From assembly GCA_934630705.1 (NCBI GenBank), contig CAKTWP010000017.1, positions 1-39,885 of the forward strand: DNA of 39,885 bases, read 5' to 3'. Positions 8,033 through 15,616 of the stretch are shown here, one piece after another (the first letter of the stretch is position 1; each line of letters starts with the position of its first letter). Made by a program: the position numbers and the translations under genes. This stretch comes from an uncultured Clostridia bacterium. Lineage in GTDB: Bacteria > Bacillota > Clostridia > Christensenellales > Aristaeellaceae. A model generated the notes under the pieces. It saw nothing but the letters and a program-made list of their open reading frames with translations, had not been told where the DNA came from and did no database searches.

Positions 8033-8203
8033 TTAATGCGAACATGAATAGCACCACCACCCTTGAAAAGGAGTATATCTCCAATTGGTCTGCCGTCCGC
8101 ATCCAACGCACCTTCCACTGCCTGAGTTGCTGGCGCAACCTGCAGTAAACATTACAATTAACACCAGCACAGCAACAAACAAATGTGTTTTCACTTTACG
8201 CAT
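8033..8203 (-). CDS. 56-residue lipoprotein with a CxxC-x15-CxxC knuckle
   Basis: This small gene is supported by context. ATG 8203 is preceded by AGAGGGGA, the product has a basic start (MRKVKTH), a hydrophobic segment (8-20) and a lipobox-like TAGC with Cys23. The 34-residue mature peptide reads as two cysteine pairs, CVGC at 32-35 and CYSC at 51-54, with aromatic residues between them (WRYTPFQGWW) and a final His. The pattern resembles a minimal zinc ribbon. It follows the other lipoprotein gene by 21 nt on the same strand and precedes the terminator at 7949-7993. The -3 residue of the lipobox is Thr, which is unusual. I do not recognise a family; zinc binding is inferred. Confidence 0.65.
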   Translation of the reverse strand: MRKVKTHLFVAVLVLIVMFTAGCASNSGSGRCVGCGRQTNWRYTPFQGWWCYSCSH

Positions 8204-8224
8204 CCAGTTCCCCTCTTTCCACTT

Positions 8225-8419
8225 TTATTTTCCCCAAGAGTCTTTGTACTGGTTGACAAAACTATGAATTTCATCATCAGAATACTTTCGATCATAGTTG
8301 TTGGTAGAATACGATGACTTTTCGCTGGATGAGGAAGGAGAACCGAACTCGCTGCAGGCTGCCAGAAGACCCATGATGATAAGCAAGACGATCGTCAAAC
8401 CGAGCTTATTTTTTTCCAA
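8225..8419 (-). CDS. 64-residue lipoprotein with Ser/Tyr-rich mature part
   Basis: The start is TTG 8419, because AAGGAGG (8429-8435 on this strand) lies 9 nt upstream. The nearer ATG at 8426 is too close and opens only a 6-codon frame. The product has a basic n-region, a hydrophobic core and a clear lipobox LAAC with Cys22. The mature part (43 residues) is a Ser/Tyr/Asn linker followed by a short charged helix ending DEIHSFVNQYKDSWGK. It is the first gene behind the operator-controlled promoter at 8446-8474. No known family recognised. Confidence 0.7.
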   Translation of the reverse strand: MEKNKLGLTIVLLIIMGLLAACSEFGSPSSSSEKSSYSTNNYDRKYSDDEIHSFVNQYKDSWGK

Positions 8420-8445
8420 AATACATAACCTCCTTTTTTGATTAA

Positions 8446-8474
8446 ATTATACTCAAATATTGAGTAAAAGTCAA
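8446..8474 (-). promoter_or_regulatory. sigma-A promoter of the lipoprotein pair
   Basis: On the minus strand TTGACT (8469-8474) and TATAAT (8446-8451) are separated by exactly 17 bp. Both operators overlap it: one fills the spacer, the other covers the upstream edge of the -35 box. Confidence 0.8.
8451..8465. promoter_or_regulatory. palindromic operator 1 (ACTCAA-ATA-TTGAGT)
   Basis: This 15-bp inverted repeat sits between the -35 and -10 boxes of the minus-strand promoter. It matches the second site at 8476-8490 in its ACTCAA/TTGAGT arms. It is the likely binding site of the XRE regulator encoded at 8519. Confidence 0.75.
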
Positions 8475-8475
8475 T

Positions 8476-8490
8476 ACTCAAAATTTGAGT
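8476..8490. promoter_or_regulatory. palindromic operator 2 (ACTCAAA-A-TTTGAGT)
   Basis: A second 15-bp palindrome with the same arms as operator 1; the two centres are 25 bp apart. It lies between the minus-strand promoter and the XRE start, where it could also give autoregulation. Confidence 0.75.
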
Positions 8491-8518
8491 GTGCTAACGT
8501 AGCGGCGAGGTGAAAAAA

Positions 8519-8740
8519 ATGGATTATCGCCAGCGGCTACGGGAAGTACGGGAGGATCGGGATTTATCCCAGGCAGAGGTGGGGAAGGTGCTGAACAAAT
8601 CCCAGCAGGGATACAGCCACATTGAGAACGGGCGGGCGGAGCTGAAAATTGAGGATTTGATCACCCTGTGCAAATTCTATCATCTATCTGCGGACTATTT
8701 GATCGGCCTGACAGATCAGGGACGGAACGGAAGAAGCTGA
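8519..8740 (+). CDS. XRE-family HTH repressor
   Basis: The 73-residue protein is a bare helix-turn-helix domain of the Cro/CI type: LRLREVREDRDL-like first helix, LSQAEVGKVLNKSQQGYSHI as the HTH core, then ENGRAELKIEDLITLCKFY and SADYLIGLTD. ATG 8519 is preferred over GTG 8510 because GAGGTG (8507-8512) then serves as ribosome-binding site. It has no second domain. It is divergent from the two small lipoproteins and faces two palindromic operators, so it most likely represses that promoter and perhaps its own. What signal releases it is not visible. Confidence 0.9.
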   Translation: MDYRQRLREVREDRDLSQAEVGKVLNKSQQGYSHIENGRAELKIEDLITLCKFYHLSADYLIGLTDQGRNGRS

Positions 8741-8791
8741 AAGAAAATTGTTTCAAATGTCTTAAACAGCGGGGAAAGCGCGAAAAAGGGA

Positions 8792-8821
8792 TTGACAAAG
8801 CAGCCTGAAAACGGGTATAAT
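8792..8821 (+). promoter_or_regulatory. sigma-A promoter of yceD-rpmF
   Basis: TTGACA (8792-8797) and TATAAT (8816-8821) are separated by 18 bp. Transcription would begin near 8828, after the in-frame TTG 8792 and ATG 8822, so neither can be the start of the downstream gene. Confidence 0.85.
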
Positions 8822-8851
8822 ATGAGACGGTCACGATTGGAGGGATGGGCT

Positions 8852-9382
8852 TTGCTGCTGGATGTTTCCCGCGCGCTGCGCTTGCCCGGCGAGGTTTTTC
8901 CCTTTCTGCATCGGGAAGAGATTCCGCCTCAGGAAATCTTTGGCGAAACGATCACCTTTTCCGATGCGGTTCTGACCGGGCATTTTTCCATGGCGGGCGA
9001 CAGCCTGCATTTGGAGGGGACGCTGACCGTGACGGCCCACGGCCATTGCGCCGGCTGCTTAAAGCCGGTGGATGACCCGATGGAGATTCCCTTTGACGAA
9101 ATCTTCATCCGTCAGGAAAGCCGCCATCCTCAGGCGGAAAATGCCGATCAAGACGAGGATGAACGCCTGGTGTTTGAGGGCTCGAAAGTGGAGCTTTCGC
9201 AGCTGGCGCTGACCCTGGCTGTGCTGGAGCTTCCCATGCGCTTCGTGTGCGGGGAGGATTGCCAGGCCCTTGCGGCCATGCAGCCGGATATCCAACCCAC
9301 GCATGCTTGCCAGAAGGACATGCCCGACCAGCATCCTTTTTCGGCATTGCAGCAATTGCTGACAAAGGATCAGGAGGTGTAA
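8852..9382 (+). CDS. yceD: YceD/DUF177 family protein
   Basis: The start is TTG 8852. GGAGGG (8839-8844) lies 7 nt upstream and the resulting N-terminus (MLLDVSRALRLPGEV) matches the family, whose members begin with a short MxxDVS-type strand. Longer in-frame starts overlap the promoter. The 176-residue protein carries the paired cysteines CAGCLKPVD (about 66-69) and the C-terminal RFVCGEDCQAL motif. YceD is almost always encoded next to rpmF, as here (3 nt gap), and is linked to large-subunit rRNA metabolism; its exact activity is unsettled. Confidence 0.88.
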   Translation: MLLDVSRALRLPGEVFPFLHREEIPPQEIFGETITFSDAVLTGHFSMAGDSLHLEGTLTVTAHGHCAGCLKPVDDPMEIPFDEIFIRQESRHPQAENADQDEDERLVFEGSKVELSQLALTLAVLELPMRFVCGEDCQALAAMQPDIQPTHACQKDMPDQHPFSALQQLLTKDQEV

Positions 9383-9385
9383 GTT

Positions 9386-9577
9386 ATGGCTCTGCCTAAA
9401 GGAAAAGTTTCGAAGGCTCGCGGCCGCAGCCGTCGCGCCAATTGGAAGCTGCAGCTTCCCGCCATCGTGGAATGCTCCCAGTGCCACAAGATGAAGCTGG
9501 CGCACCGCGTCTGCAAGCATTGCGGCTACTATGACGGCAAGCAGGTCGTCGCCGTGAGCGAAGAAAAGAACGCGTAA
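9386..9577 (+). CDS. rpmF: 50S ribosomal protein bL32
   Basis: The 63-residue protein begins MALPKGKVSKARGRSRRANW, the family's basic N-terminus, and has an intact zinc ribbon (CSQC about 32-35, CKHC about 45-48). It therefore belongs to the zinc-binding form of bL32. AGGAGGTG just before the yceD stop acts as ribosome-binding site. In many Bacillota plsX follows; here a T-box leader follows. Confidence 0.96.
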   Translation: MALPKGKVSKARGRSRRANWKLQLPAIVECSQCHKMKLAHRVCKHCGYYDGKQVVAVSEEKNA

Positions 9578-9603
9578 CGGATTCGGCATTTCCCGAAGAA
9601 TAA

Positions 9604-9849
9604 AGCCCTGAGAACGGGAGGAGTATGCGTCTTTTCCCCTTAGAGAGAGCGGTTCGCCGGCTGAAAGACCGCTTGGGATGAAAAAGGCGCAGAAGGTCGC
9701 CCGGGAGGGATGGAAATGAACGCCAAGTAGTTTCCACGGCTTGCACCCGTTAATGCGCAAAGAGGTAATGGGAAGACCTTGTCCCATTGCAAATGAAGGT
9801 GGTACCACGGGCCGCTCCGTCCTTTTGGATGGGGCGGCCTTTCGTTTTT
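9604..9849 (+). promoter_or_regulatory. T-box riboswitch, tRNA-Val (specifier GTC), for the SGNH-valS operon
   Basis: The T-box motif is AAATGAAGGTGGTACCACGG (9791-9810), followed by a terminator. The likely specifier is GTC (9696-9698), a Val codon. It lies 6 nt before GAG, the same spacing as AAC in the asnB leader here. Uncharged tRNA-Val would stabilise the antiterminator and allow transcription of the hydrolase and valS. I see no separate promoter in the 26 bp between rpmF and the leader, so transcription may come from the yceD promoter. The 5' boundary is approximate. Confidence 0.88.
9810..9849 (+). terminator. T-box-controlled terminator
   Basis: A 13-bp stem (9810-9822 with 9827-9839, TTTT loop, two G-U pairs) is followed by TTTCGTTTTT-type sequence (9840-9849). 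The ribosome-binding site GGAGGA of the next gene follows directly at 9850. Confidence 0.85.
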
Positions 9850-9862
9850 GGAGGAAACGGCC

Positions 9863-10609
9863 ATGAACCAGGAAAAGCCAAACCCGGAAATGTTCCGGGA
9901 GGATGGCGGCGCAGCATTGCCGCAGGCCCCGGAGGCTGTCCCCCGGGCAGCGGATGAAAGCGGGCCTCTTTCCTGCAAAGGGCCCCAAAGCGCCGGGCAG
10001 GCTGCGGCGCTGCCCCAGGTGGTGCTCATCGGGGATTCCATTCGCCTGGGCTATTGCCAGACGGTGGGTCAGGCGCTGGCCGGGCGGGCGGAGGTGGTTT
10101 ATCCATCCGAAAACTGCCGGGACACCCACGCGGTGATCACGTCGCTGCTGGGCTGGTCCCGGGAATGGGATGCGGCGCGGGTGACGCTGGTGCATTTCAA
10201 TTGCGGCCACTGGGATATCGCCCATTGGGGCGGCGACGCCGAATGTCTCACTCCCGTGGATTGCTATCGCAAGAACATTGGCCGGATTATCGCCCGGCTG
10301 CGCAGGCTGTTTCCCGGAGCGCGGATCGTTTATGCCACCACCACGCCCATGAACCCAGACGGCTCCCTGGGCCTGAATCCCCGCACTACGGCGGAAATCA
10401 TCCGCTATAATGGGGCGGGGAGCGCGGCGGCCCGGGAACAGGGCGCGGAGATTAACGATCTGTTTGCCGCCACTGCCGCCTGGGGCCCGGAATGCTATCG
10501 GGACTATTGCCATTTCACCCCCGAGGCCTTTGAGCGCCTGGGGAAGATCACGGCGGATTTTCTGGAAAGCCGCCTGCATGAACAGATGAAAGCCAACCTA
10601 TCCATTTGA
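9863..10609 (+). CDS. SGNH/GDSL-type hydrolase under Val T-box control
   Basis: The 248-residue protein starts at ATG 9863 behind GGAGGA. Residues 1-50 are low-complexity and not a signal peptide, so it is probably cytoplasmic. The SGNH blocks are visible: VVLIGDSIRLG (Ser59, block I), FNCGHWD (block III Asn/Gly) and the catalytic D-x-x-H in YRDYCHFTPEAF near the C-terminus. Such enzymes are esterases, lipases or acyl/acetyl-hydrolases; the substrate cannot be read. It is transcribed after the tRNA-Val T-box and ends 16 nt before valS, so it shares valS regulation. A role in valine or aminoacyl-ester metabolism is speculation. Confidence 0.85.
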   Translation: MNQEKPNPEMFREDGGAALPQAPEAVPRAADESGPLSCKGPQSAGQAAALPQVVLIGDSIRLGYCQTVGQALAGRAEVVYPSENCRDTHAVITSLLGWSREWDAARVTLVHFNCGHWDIAHWGGDAECLTPVDCYRKNIGRIIARLRRLFPGARIVYATTTPMNPDGSLGLNPRTTAEIIRYNGAGSAAAREQGAEINDLFAATAAWGPECYRDYCHFTPEAFERLGKITADFLESRLHEQMKANLSI

Positions 10610-10625
10610 ACCGGGAGGGACGAAC

Positions 10626-13337
10626 ATGAGCGAAACCTTTACCATGGAAAAGACCTATAACCCGCAGGCCATCGAGAAGGAAACCTATGAAAAATGGGAA
10701 GCCTCCGGGGCGTTTACCCCCACCATTGACCGCAGCAAGAAGCCCTTTACCATCGTGATGCCCCCGCCCAACGTGACCGGCCAGCTGCACATGGGCCATG
10801 CCATGGACTGCGTGCTTCAGGATTCGCTGGTGCGCTATCATCGGATGAAGGGCGATCCCACCCTCTGGCTGCCCGGCACGGATCATGCCTCCATCGCCAC
10901 GGAAGTGAAGGTGGTGGACAAGCTGCGGGCTGAAGGCCTGACCAAGGAAATGATCGGCCGGGAGGAGTTCCTCAAGCATGCCTGGGCCTGGAAAAACGAA
11001 TACGGCGGACGGATTACCCGTCAGCTGCGCCGGATGGGCGCGTCCTGCGATTGGAGCCGGGAACGGTTCACCATGGACGAGGGCTGCTCCCGCGCGGTGC
11101 GGGAAGTGTTCGTGAATCTGTATGAAAAGAACCTGATTTATCGGGGCAACCGGCTGGTGAACTGGTGCCCCTGCTGCAACACCTCCATTTCCGATGCTGA
11201 GGTGGAGCATGAGGAAAAGGACGGCAACTTCTGGCATCTGCTGTATCCGGTGAAGGAAACCGGCGAAATGCTGGAGCTGGCCACCACCCGCCCCGAAACC
11301 ATGCTGGGCGATACTGCCGTGGCCATTAACGAGGCCGATCCCCGGTATGCCCATCTGCATGGCTGCCATGTGATTCTGCCGCTGGTGAACCGGGAAATTC
11401 CCATCGTCTGCGATGAGCATGCGGACATGACCAAGGGCACCGGCGTGGTGAAAATCACCCCCGCCCATGACCCCAACGACTTTGAAGTGGGCCAGCGGCA
11501 CAATCTGGAGATTCTCCGGGTGTTCACCTATGACGGCCATATGACCGGCGCAGCGGACAAGGCGGCGGCGGACGAGCTGTTTGCCTCCGGGAAAGCCACA
11601 GTGAACGAGCCCCATGTGCTGGACTGCGGCAAGTATGCCGGCATGACCACCCAGGAAGCCCGGAAGGCCATCGTGGAGGATCTTACGGCGGGCGGCTATT
11701 TCAAGGGTGTGGAGCCGCTCAAGCATGAAGTGGGCACCTGCTATCGCTGCCATAACGTGGTGGAGCCCATGGTGAGCAAGCAGTGGTTCGTGAAGATGGA
11801 GCCGCTGGCCAAGCCTGCCATCGAAGCCGTGGAAAAGGGCGAGACCCGGTTTATTCCTGAGCGCTTCAGCAAGATTTACAGCAACTGGATGGAGAACATC
11901 CGGGATTGGTGCATTTCCCGGCGGCTGTGGTGGGGCCATCGGATTCCCGCCTGGTATTGCCCGGAATGCGGCGAAACCATCGTGAGCCGGCAGGATCCCA
12001 CCGTCTGCCCCAGGTGCGGCTGCACGCATTTGCAGCAGGATGAGGATGTGCTGGACACCTGGTTCTCCTCCGCCCTGTGGCCCTTCTCCACGCTGGGCTG
12101 GCCGGACAAGACCAAGGATCTTTCCTATTTCTATCCCACCAATACCCTGGTTACCGGCTATGACATCATCTTCTTCTGGGTGGCGCGGATGATTTTCAGC
12201 GGCCTGGAACAGATGGGCCACGTTCCCTTTGACACAGTGGTGATCCACGGTCTGGTGCGGGATGCGCTGGGCCGGAAGATGAGCAAATCCCTGGGCAACG
12301 GCGTGGATCCGCTGGAGGTTATCGATCAGTACGGCGCGGACGCGCTGCGCTTCTCGCTGGTGATGGGCATCAGCGCAGGCAACGACACCCGCTATTCTGC
12401 GGAAAAGGTGGAAATGGCCCGGAATTTTGCCAACAAGGTCTGGAACGCCAGCCGGTTCGTGCTGATGAATCTGGACGGCCCGGAAACCCTGGAGGGCAAG
12501 GAACTGCTGCTGCCCGATCAGTGGATTCTGACCAAATACAACGAAGCGGTGCGGGAGATTTCCGCCCATTTCGAGGAAGCGGAATACGGCCTGGCCGCCC
12601 AGAAGATTTACGATTTCATCTGGAGCGAGTTCTGCGATTGGTACATTGAGCTGGCCAAGGGCGGGCTGCTGGGTGAGGACGCGCAGCGCAAGGCCGCCGT
12701 GCGCGCCGTGCTGCAGACGGTGCTGTCCGGCATGCTGCGGCTGCTGCATCCCTTCATGCCCTTCCTGACCGAGGAAGTATACAAGCATCTGCCCGGGCAG
12801 GAGGATGCGTCCTGCATGCTGGCGGCATGGCCCAGGGCGCTGGACGCTTATGATTTCCCGGCTCAGAGCCAGCAGATGGAGGGCGTGATGGATATGATCC
12901 GCTCCATCCGCAATATTCGGTCCGGCATGAACGTGCAGCCCTCCCATAAGGCGCATCTGATGGTGCGGCCCAATGCGGGCTGGGCGGAAGCCATTCAGGG
13001 CGCGGAGGTTTACTTCAGCCGTATGGCCAGCGTCAGCGCGCTGTCGCTGCTGGGCAAGGAAGAGCAGGTGGAGGGCAAGACCGTCAGCGCTGTGTGCGTG
13101 GCGGGCGAATACTTCATTCCGCTGGGCGATCTGGTGGACTTTGAAAAGGAAAAGGCACGGCTGAATAAGGAGCGCCAGGGCATTGCCAATGAGATCGCCC
13201 GGGCCGAGGGCAAGCTGAATAATCCCGGCTTCCTGAGCAAGGCCCCCGCCAATCTGGTGGCCGCCGAAAAGGATAAGCTGGAAAAGAACCGGCAAATGCT
13301 CGTTGCGCTGGATGCCCGCATTGCCGAGCTGGGATAA
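10626..13337 (+). CDS. valS: valyl-tRNA synthetase
   Basis: The 903-residue class I synthetase charges tRNA-Val. The HIGH-type motif is in PPPNVTGQLHMGHAMD (about 41-56) and the KMSKS loop is in GRKMSKSLGNGVDP (about 548-561). Between them lies the CP1 editing domain (TTRPETMLGDTAVAIN, GTGVVKITPAHDPNDFEVG) and zinc-like Cys clusters CPCC and CPECG...CPRCGC. The C-terminal coiled coil characteristic of ValS ends the protein. The length is normal. Translation starts at ATG 10626 behind GGGAGG. Expression is controlled by the upstream Val T-box through the intervening hydrolase gene. Confidence 0.98.
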   Translation: MSETFTMEKTYNPQAIEKETYEKWEASGAFTPTIDRSKKPFTIVMPPPNVTGQLHMGHAMDCVLQDSLVRYHRMKGDPTLWLPGTDHASIATEVKVVDKLRAEGLTKEMIGREEFLKHAWAWKNEYGGRITRQLRRMGASCDWSRERFTMDEGCSRAVREVFVNLYEKNLIYRGNRLVNWCPCCNTSISDAEVEHEEKDGNFWHLLYPVKETGEMLELATTRPETMLGDTAVAINEADPRYAHLHGCHVILPLVNREIPIVCDEHADMTKGTGVVKITPAHDPNDFEVGQRHNLEILRVFTYDGHMTGAADKAAADELFASGKATVNEPHVLDCGKYAGMTTQEARKAIVEDLTAGGYFKGVEPLKHEVGTCYRCHNVVEPMVSKQWFVKMEPLAKPAIEAVEKGETRFIPERFSKIYSNWMENIRDWCISRRLWWGHRIPAWYCPECGETIVSRQDPTVCPRCGCTHLQQDEDVLDTWFSSALWPFSTLGWPDKTKDLSYFYPTNTLVTGYDIIFFWVARMIFSGLEQMGHVPFDTVVIHGLVRDALGRKMSKSLGNGVDPLEVIDQYGADALRFSLVMGISAGNDTRYSAEKVEMARNFANKVWNASRFVLMNLDGPETLEGKELLLPDQWILTKYNEAVREISAHFEEAEYGLAAQKIYDFIWSEFCDWYIELAKGGLLGEDAQRKAAVRAVLQTVLSGMLRLLHPFMPFLTEEVYKHLPGQEDASCMLAAWPRALDAYDFPAQSQQMEGVMDMIRSIRNIRSGMNVQPSHKAHLMVRPNAGWAEAIQGAEVYFSRMASVSALSLLGKEEQVEGKTVSAVCVAGEYFIPLGDLVDFEKEKARLNKERQGIANEIARAEGKLNNPGFLSKAPANLVAAEKDKLEKNRQMLVALDARIAELG

Positions 13338-13553
13338 ACAGATTAGAACGAATCGAGGAAATCGGCAAAGGAAACAGGCTGCGCTGCGTTCATCAACGGT
13401 GTGCTTCAGCATATGTTTACAACACGATGGCCGCATTGCAGATAGAATATGCATTCCTGTACACAGCCGGTTTTCGGGAGAGCGCGAGAGGACGCTTTGG
13501 ACGCAAACGCGTCCTCTCGCCAATCAATCCATCCCCTACATAAAGGAGCAATT
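13338..13553 (+). other. valS-rsmH intergenic region with a 12-bp hairpin
   Basis: The 216-nt gap holds a perfect 12-bp inverted repeat, GCGAGAGGACGC (13484-13495) with GCGTCCTCTCGC (13509-13520), and a 13-nt loop. No T-run follows, so it is not a standard intrinsic terminator. I see no convincing promoter and no small gene. Confidence 0.6.
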
Positions 13554-14486
13554 ATGGAATTTCATCATGTGCCGGTGCTGCTGAGCGAGGTTATGGAATA
13601 TCTGTCTCCCCAGCCAGGAAACGTGTTTGCCGACGGCACTTTGGGCGGCGGCGGCCATAGCGAGGCGATTCTGCGGGCCCTGGGCCCGGACGGCACGCTG
13701 TATGGCATTGACCGGGATGAGGCCGCCATTGCGGCCGCCACGGCGCGGCTGGGGGGCTATCCCGGATTCCATCCGGTGCATGGCAACTTCCATGATGTGA
13801 AAGCCCTGCTGCCGGGCGTGCGCCTCCATGGCGGGCTGCTGGATCTGGGCGTGTCCTCCTATCAGCTGGATACCCCTGGCCGCGGCTTTTCCTATCATGA
13901 GGACGCACCGCTGGATATGCGCATGGATCCCTCTCAGGGCATGACGGCGGCTGACTATGTGAACACCGTGTCCGAGAAGGATTTCTGCCAGGCGCTGCGG
14001 GATTACGGCGATGAAAAATGGGCGGCGCGAATTGCCCAGATTCTGATGGAAAAACGGGCCAAGGCGCCCCTGCGCACCACGGGCGATCTGGTGGCCGTGG
14101 TGGATGCGGCCATTCCCAAGGCGGTTCGCCGCAAGGACGAGGGCCATCCCGCCCGGCGTACGTTTCAGGCGGTGCGTATCGTGGTGAACGACGAGCTGGC
14201 GCCCCTTTCACGGGCCATTGACGATTGGGTGGATCTGCTGCTGCCCGGCGGGCGTCTGTGCGTGATCACGTTCCATTCCATTGAGGATCGCATCGTGAAG
14301 CTGGCCTTCCGCAAGCTGCAAAACCCCTGCACCTGCCCGCCCAAGGCCCCCATCTGCACCTGCGGGAAAAAGCCCCTGGGCCGGGCGATTGGCGGCGCGA
14401 TCAGGGCCGGGGAAGTGGAACTGAGCGAGAATTCCCGGGCCCACAGCGCCACACTGCGGGTGTTTGAAAAGGGGGAGAACCCATGA
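13554..14486 (+). CDS. rsmH: 16S rRNA m4C1402 methyltransferase RsmH
   Basis: RsmH N4-methylates C1402 of 16S rRNA using S-adenosylmethionine. The 310-residue protein starts at ATG 13554 behind AAAGGAG; earlier in-frame starts overlap the hairpin region and lack homology. It begins MEFHHVPVLLSEVMEYL, followed by the SAM loop FADGTLGGGGHSEAIL (about 24-39), GLLDLGVSSYQLD, RGFSYHEDAPLDMRMD and the C-terminal TFHSIEDRIVK. It is separate from the division/mur cluster where it usually lies and overlaps rsmI by 4 nt. RsmI methylates the same nucleotide at the ribose, which suits the pairing. Confidence 0.97.
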   Translation: MEFHHVPVLLSEVMEYLSPQPGNVFADGTLGGGGHSEAILRALGPDGTLYGIDRDEAAIAAATARLGGYPGFHPVHGNFHDVKALLPGVRLHGGLLDLGVSSYQLDTPGRGFSYHEDAPLDMRMDPSQGMTAADYVNTVSEKDFCQALRDYGDEKWAARIAQILMEKRAKAPLRTTGDLVAVVDAAIPKAVRRKDEGHPARRTFQAVRIVVNDELAPLSRAIDDWVDLLLPGGRLCVITFHSIEDRIVKLAFRKLQNPCTCPPKAPICTCGKKPLGRAIGGAIRAGEVELSENSRAHSATLRVFEKGENP

Positions 14487-15346
14487 GCGTGCTCTACGTG
14501 GTGGCCACGCCCATCGGCAATCTGGGGGACATGAGCCCCCGGGCGGTGGACACCCTGAAAAACGCCGATCTGATTGCGGCAGAGGACACCCGGGTGACCC
14601 GGAAGCTGACCACCCATTTCGGCATTGATACGCCGCTGATTTCCTGCCATCAGCATAACGAGCGGGGACGCTCGGGGGAAATCGTGGGCCGGATGCTGGC
14701 GGAAAATCTGCAAGTGGCGCTGGTGACGGATGCGGGCACTCCCGCCATTTCCGATCCGGGCACAGAGCTGGTGCGCGCTGCGGCGGAGGCAGGCATTCCG
14801 GTGCTGGCGGTCAGCGGGCCCAGCGCCTGCGTGTCGGCGGTGTCGGTGAGCGGGTTTGATTTTACCGCCTTCACCTTTTACGGCTTTCTGCCTCGGGAGA
14901 AAAAAGAATTGCAGGAAAAGCTGCTGGAGATTGGGCGAAGGGGCGAGGGCGCAGTATTTCATGAATCGCCCCACCGGGTGAAGGCGCTGGTGGCGGCCAT
15001 TGCGGAAACGCTGCCGGGAGCGCGGCTGTCCGTCAGCTGCGATTTGACCAAGCTCCATGAGCTGACCATCCGGGGCACGGCGGCGGAGATTCTGGCCGCG
15101 CTGGAGCAGAATGAGAAAAGCGAGAAGGGCGAATACTGCCTGGTGTGCGATCTGCGGGGCGTGACCCTGCCGGCAGAAAAGCCGGCATCGGAAACCTCTC
15201 TGGAAGCGCAGCTGCTGGAGGAAATGCTTGCCGGCACATCCCTGCGGGACGCCATGAAGATGTTGACCCATGGCGGCGCAAAGAAAAACGCCGTTTATGC
15301 CGCATCCCTGCGGGTTAAGGCGTTTCTGGCGGAAGAAGCGGATTAA
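14483..15346 (+). CDS. rsmI: 16S rRNA 2'-O-ribose C1402 methyltransferase RsmI
   Basis: RsmI completes the m4Cm1402 modification begun by RsmH. The 287-residue protein shows the family N-terminus (LYVVATPIGNLGDMSPRAV), IAAEDTRVTRKL, the SAM-binding VTDAGTPAISDPG and YGFLPREKKE, then the FHESPHRV motif. ATG 14483 overlaps the rsmH stop (ATGA). A C-terminal helical extension (from about residue 235) fits the length of longer RsmI forms. Confidence 0.96.
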   Translation: MSVLYVVATPIGNLGDMSPRAVDTLKNADLIAAEDTRVTRKLTTHFGIDTPLISCHQHNERGRSGEIVGRMLAENLQVALVTDAGTPAISDPGTELVRAAAEAGIPVLAVSGPSACVSAVSVSGFDFTAFTFYGFLPREKKELQEKLLEIGRRGEGAVFHESPHRVKALVAAIAETLPGARLSVSCDLTKLHELTIRGTAAEILAALEQNEKSEKGEYCLVCDLRGVTLPAEKPASETSLEAQLLEEMLAGTSLRDAMKMLTHGGAKKNAVYAASLRVKAFLAEEAD

Positions 15347-15463
15347 GCAAAAGCCTGCATAAATCGGGGGGAAATCATTCAGGCGGGGCGGCCGTTGATT
15401 GCGCTGGCCCGCTTGCATACGCCCCGGAAAGCTGCGGGAAGAAAATGAACTGGTGCATTTTTA

Positions 15464-15526
15464 GCAATGCGCCCCAGATTGCGGAAAGAACGCGCTATCG
15501 TTCATTTCCAATCCGGGGCGCATTGC
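15464..15526. repeat. 63-nt palindromic hairpin element, copy A, between convergent genes
   Basis: The outer arms 15464-15480 and 15510-15526 pair fully except for one A-C mismatch (15476/15514). They are GCAATGCGCCCC and GGGGCGCATTGC plus GATT/AATC. The inner part pairs GGAAA/TTTCC and GAACG/CGTTC around a CGCTAT loop. No T-run follows on either strand. It lies between rsmI (plus) and asnB (minus). A related element is at 29830-29893. The rest of this 270-nt gap shows no gene. Confidence 0.7.
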
Positions 15527-15616
15527 CGTACAAGCGGCAGATTTCTGCTGATTATTACATTTCGCGACTCAAGGCAGCTTGTTAATGGGCGCGGGAGAAG
15601 CGCCGGCGCCGTCCGG

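Noticed and set aside
10548..13523. Very long minus-strand open frame opposite valS
   Set aside because: Antisense shadow of valS: low-complexity His/Gly/Leu-rich translation without motifs or ribosome-binding site.
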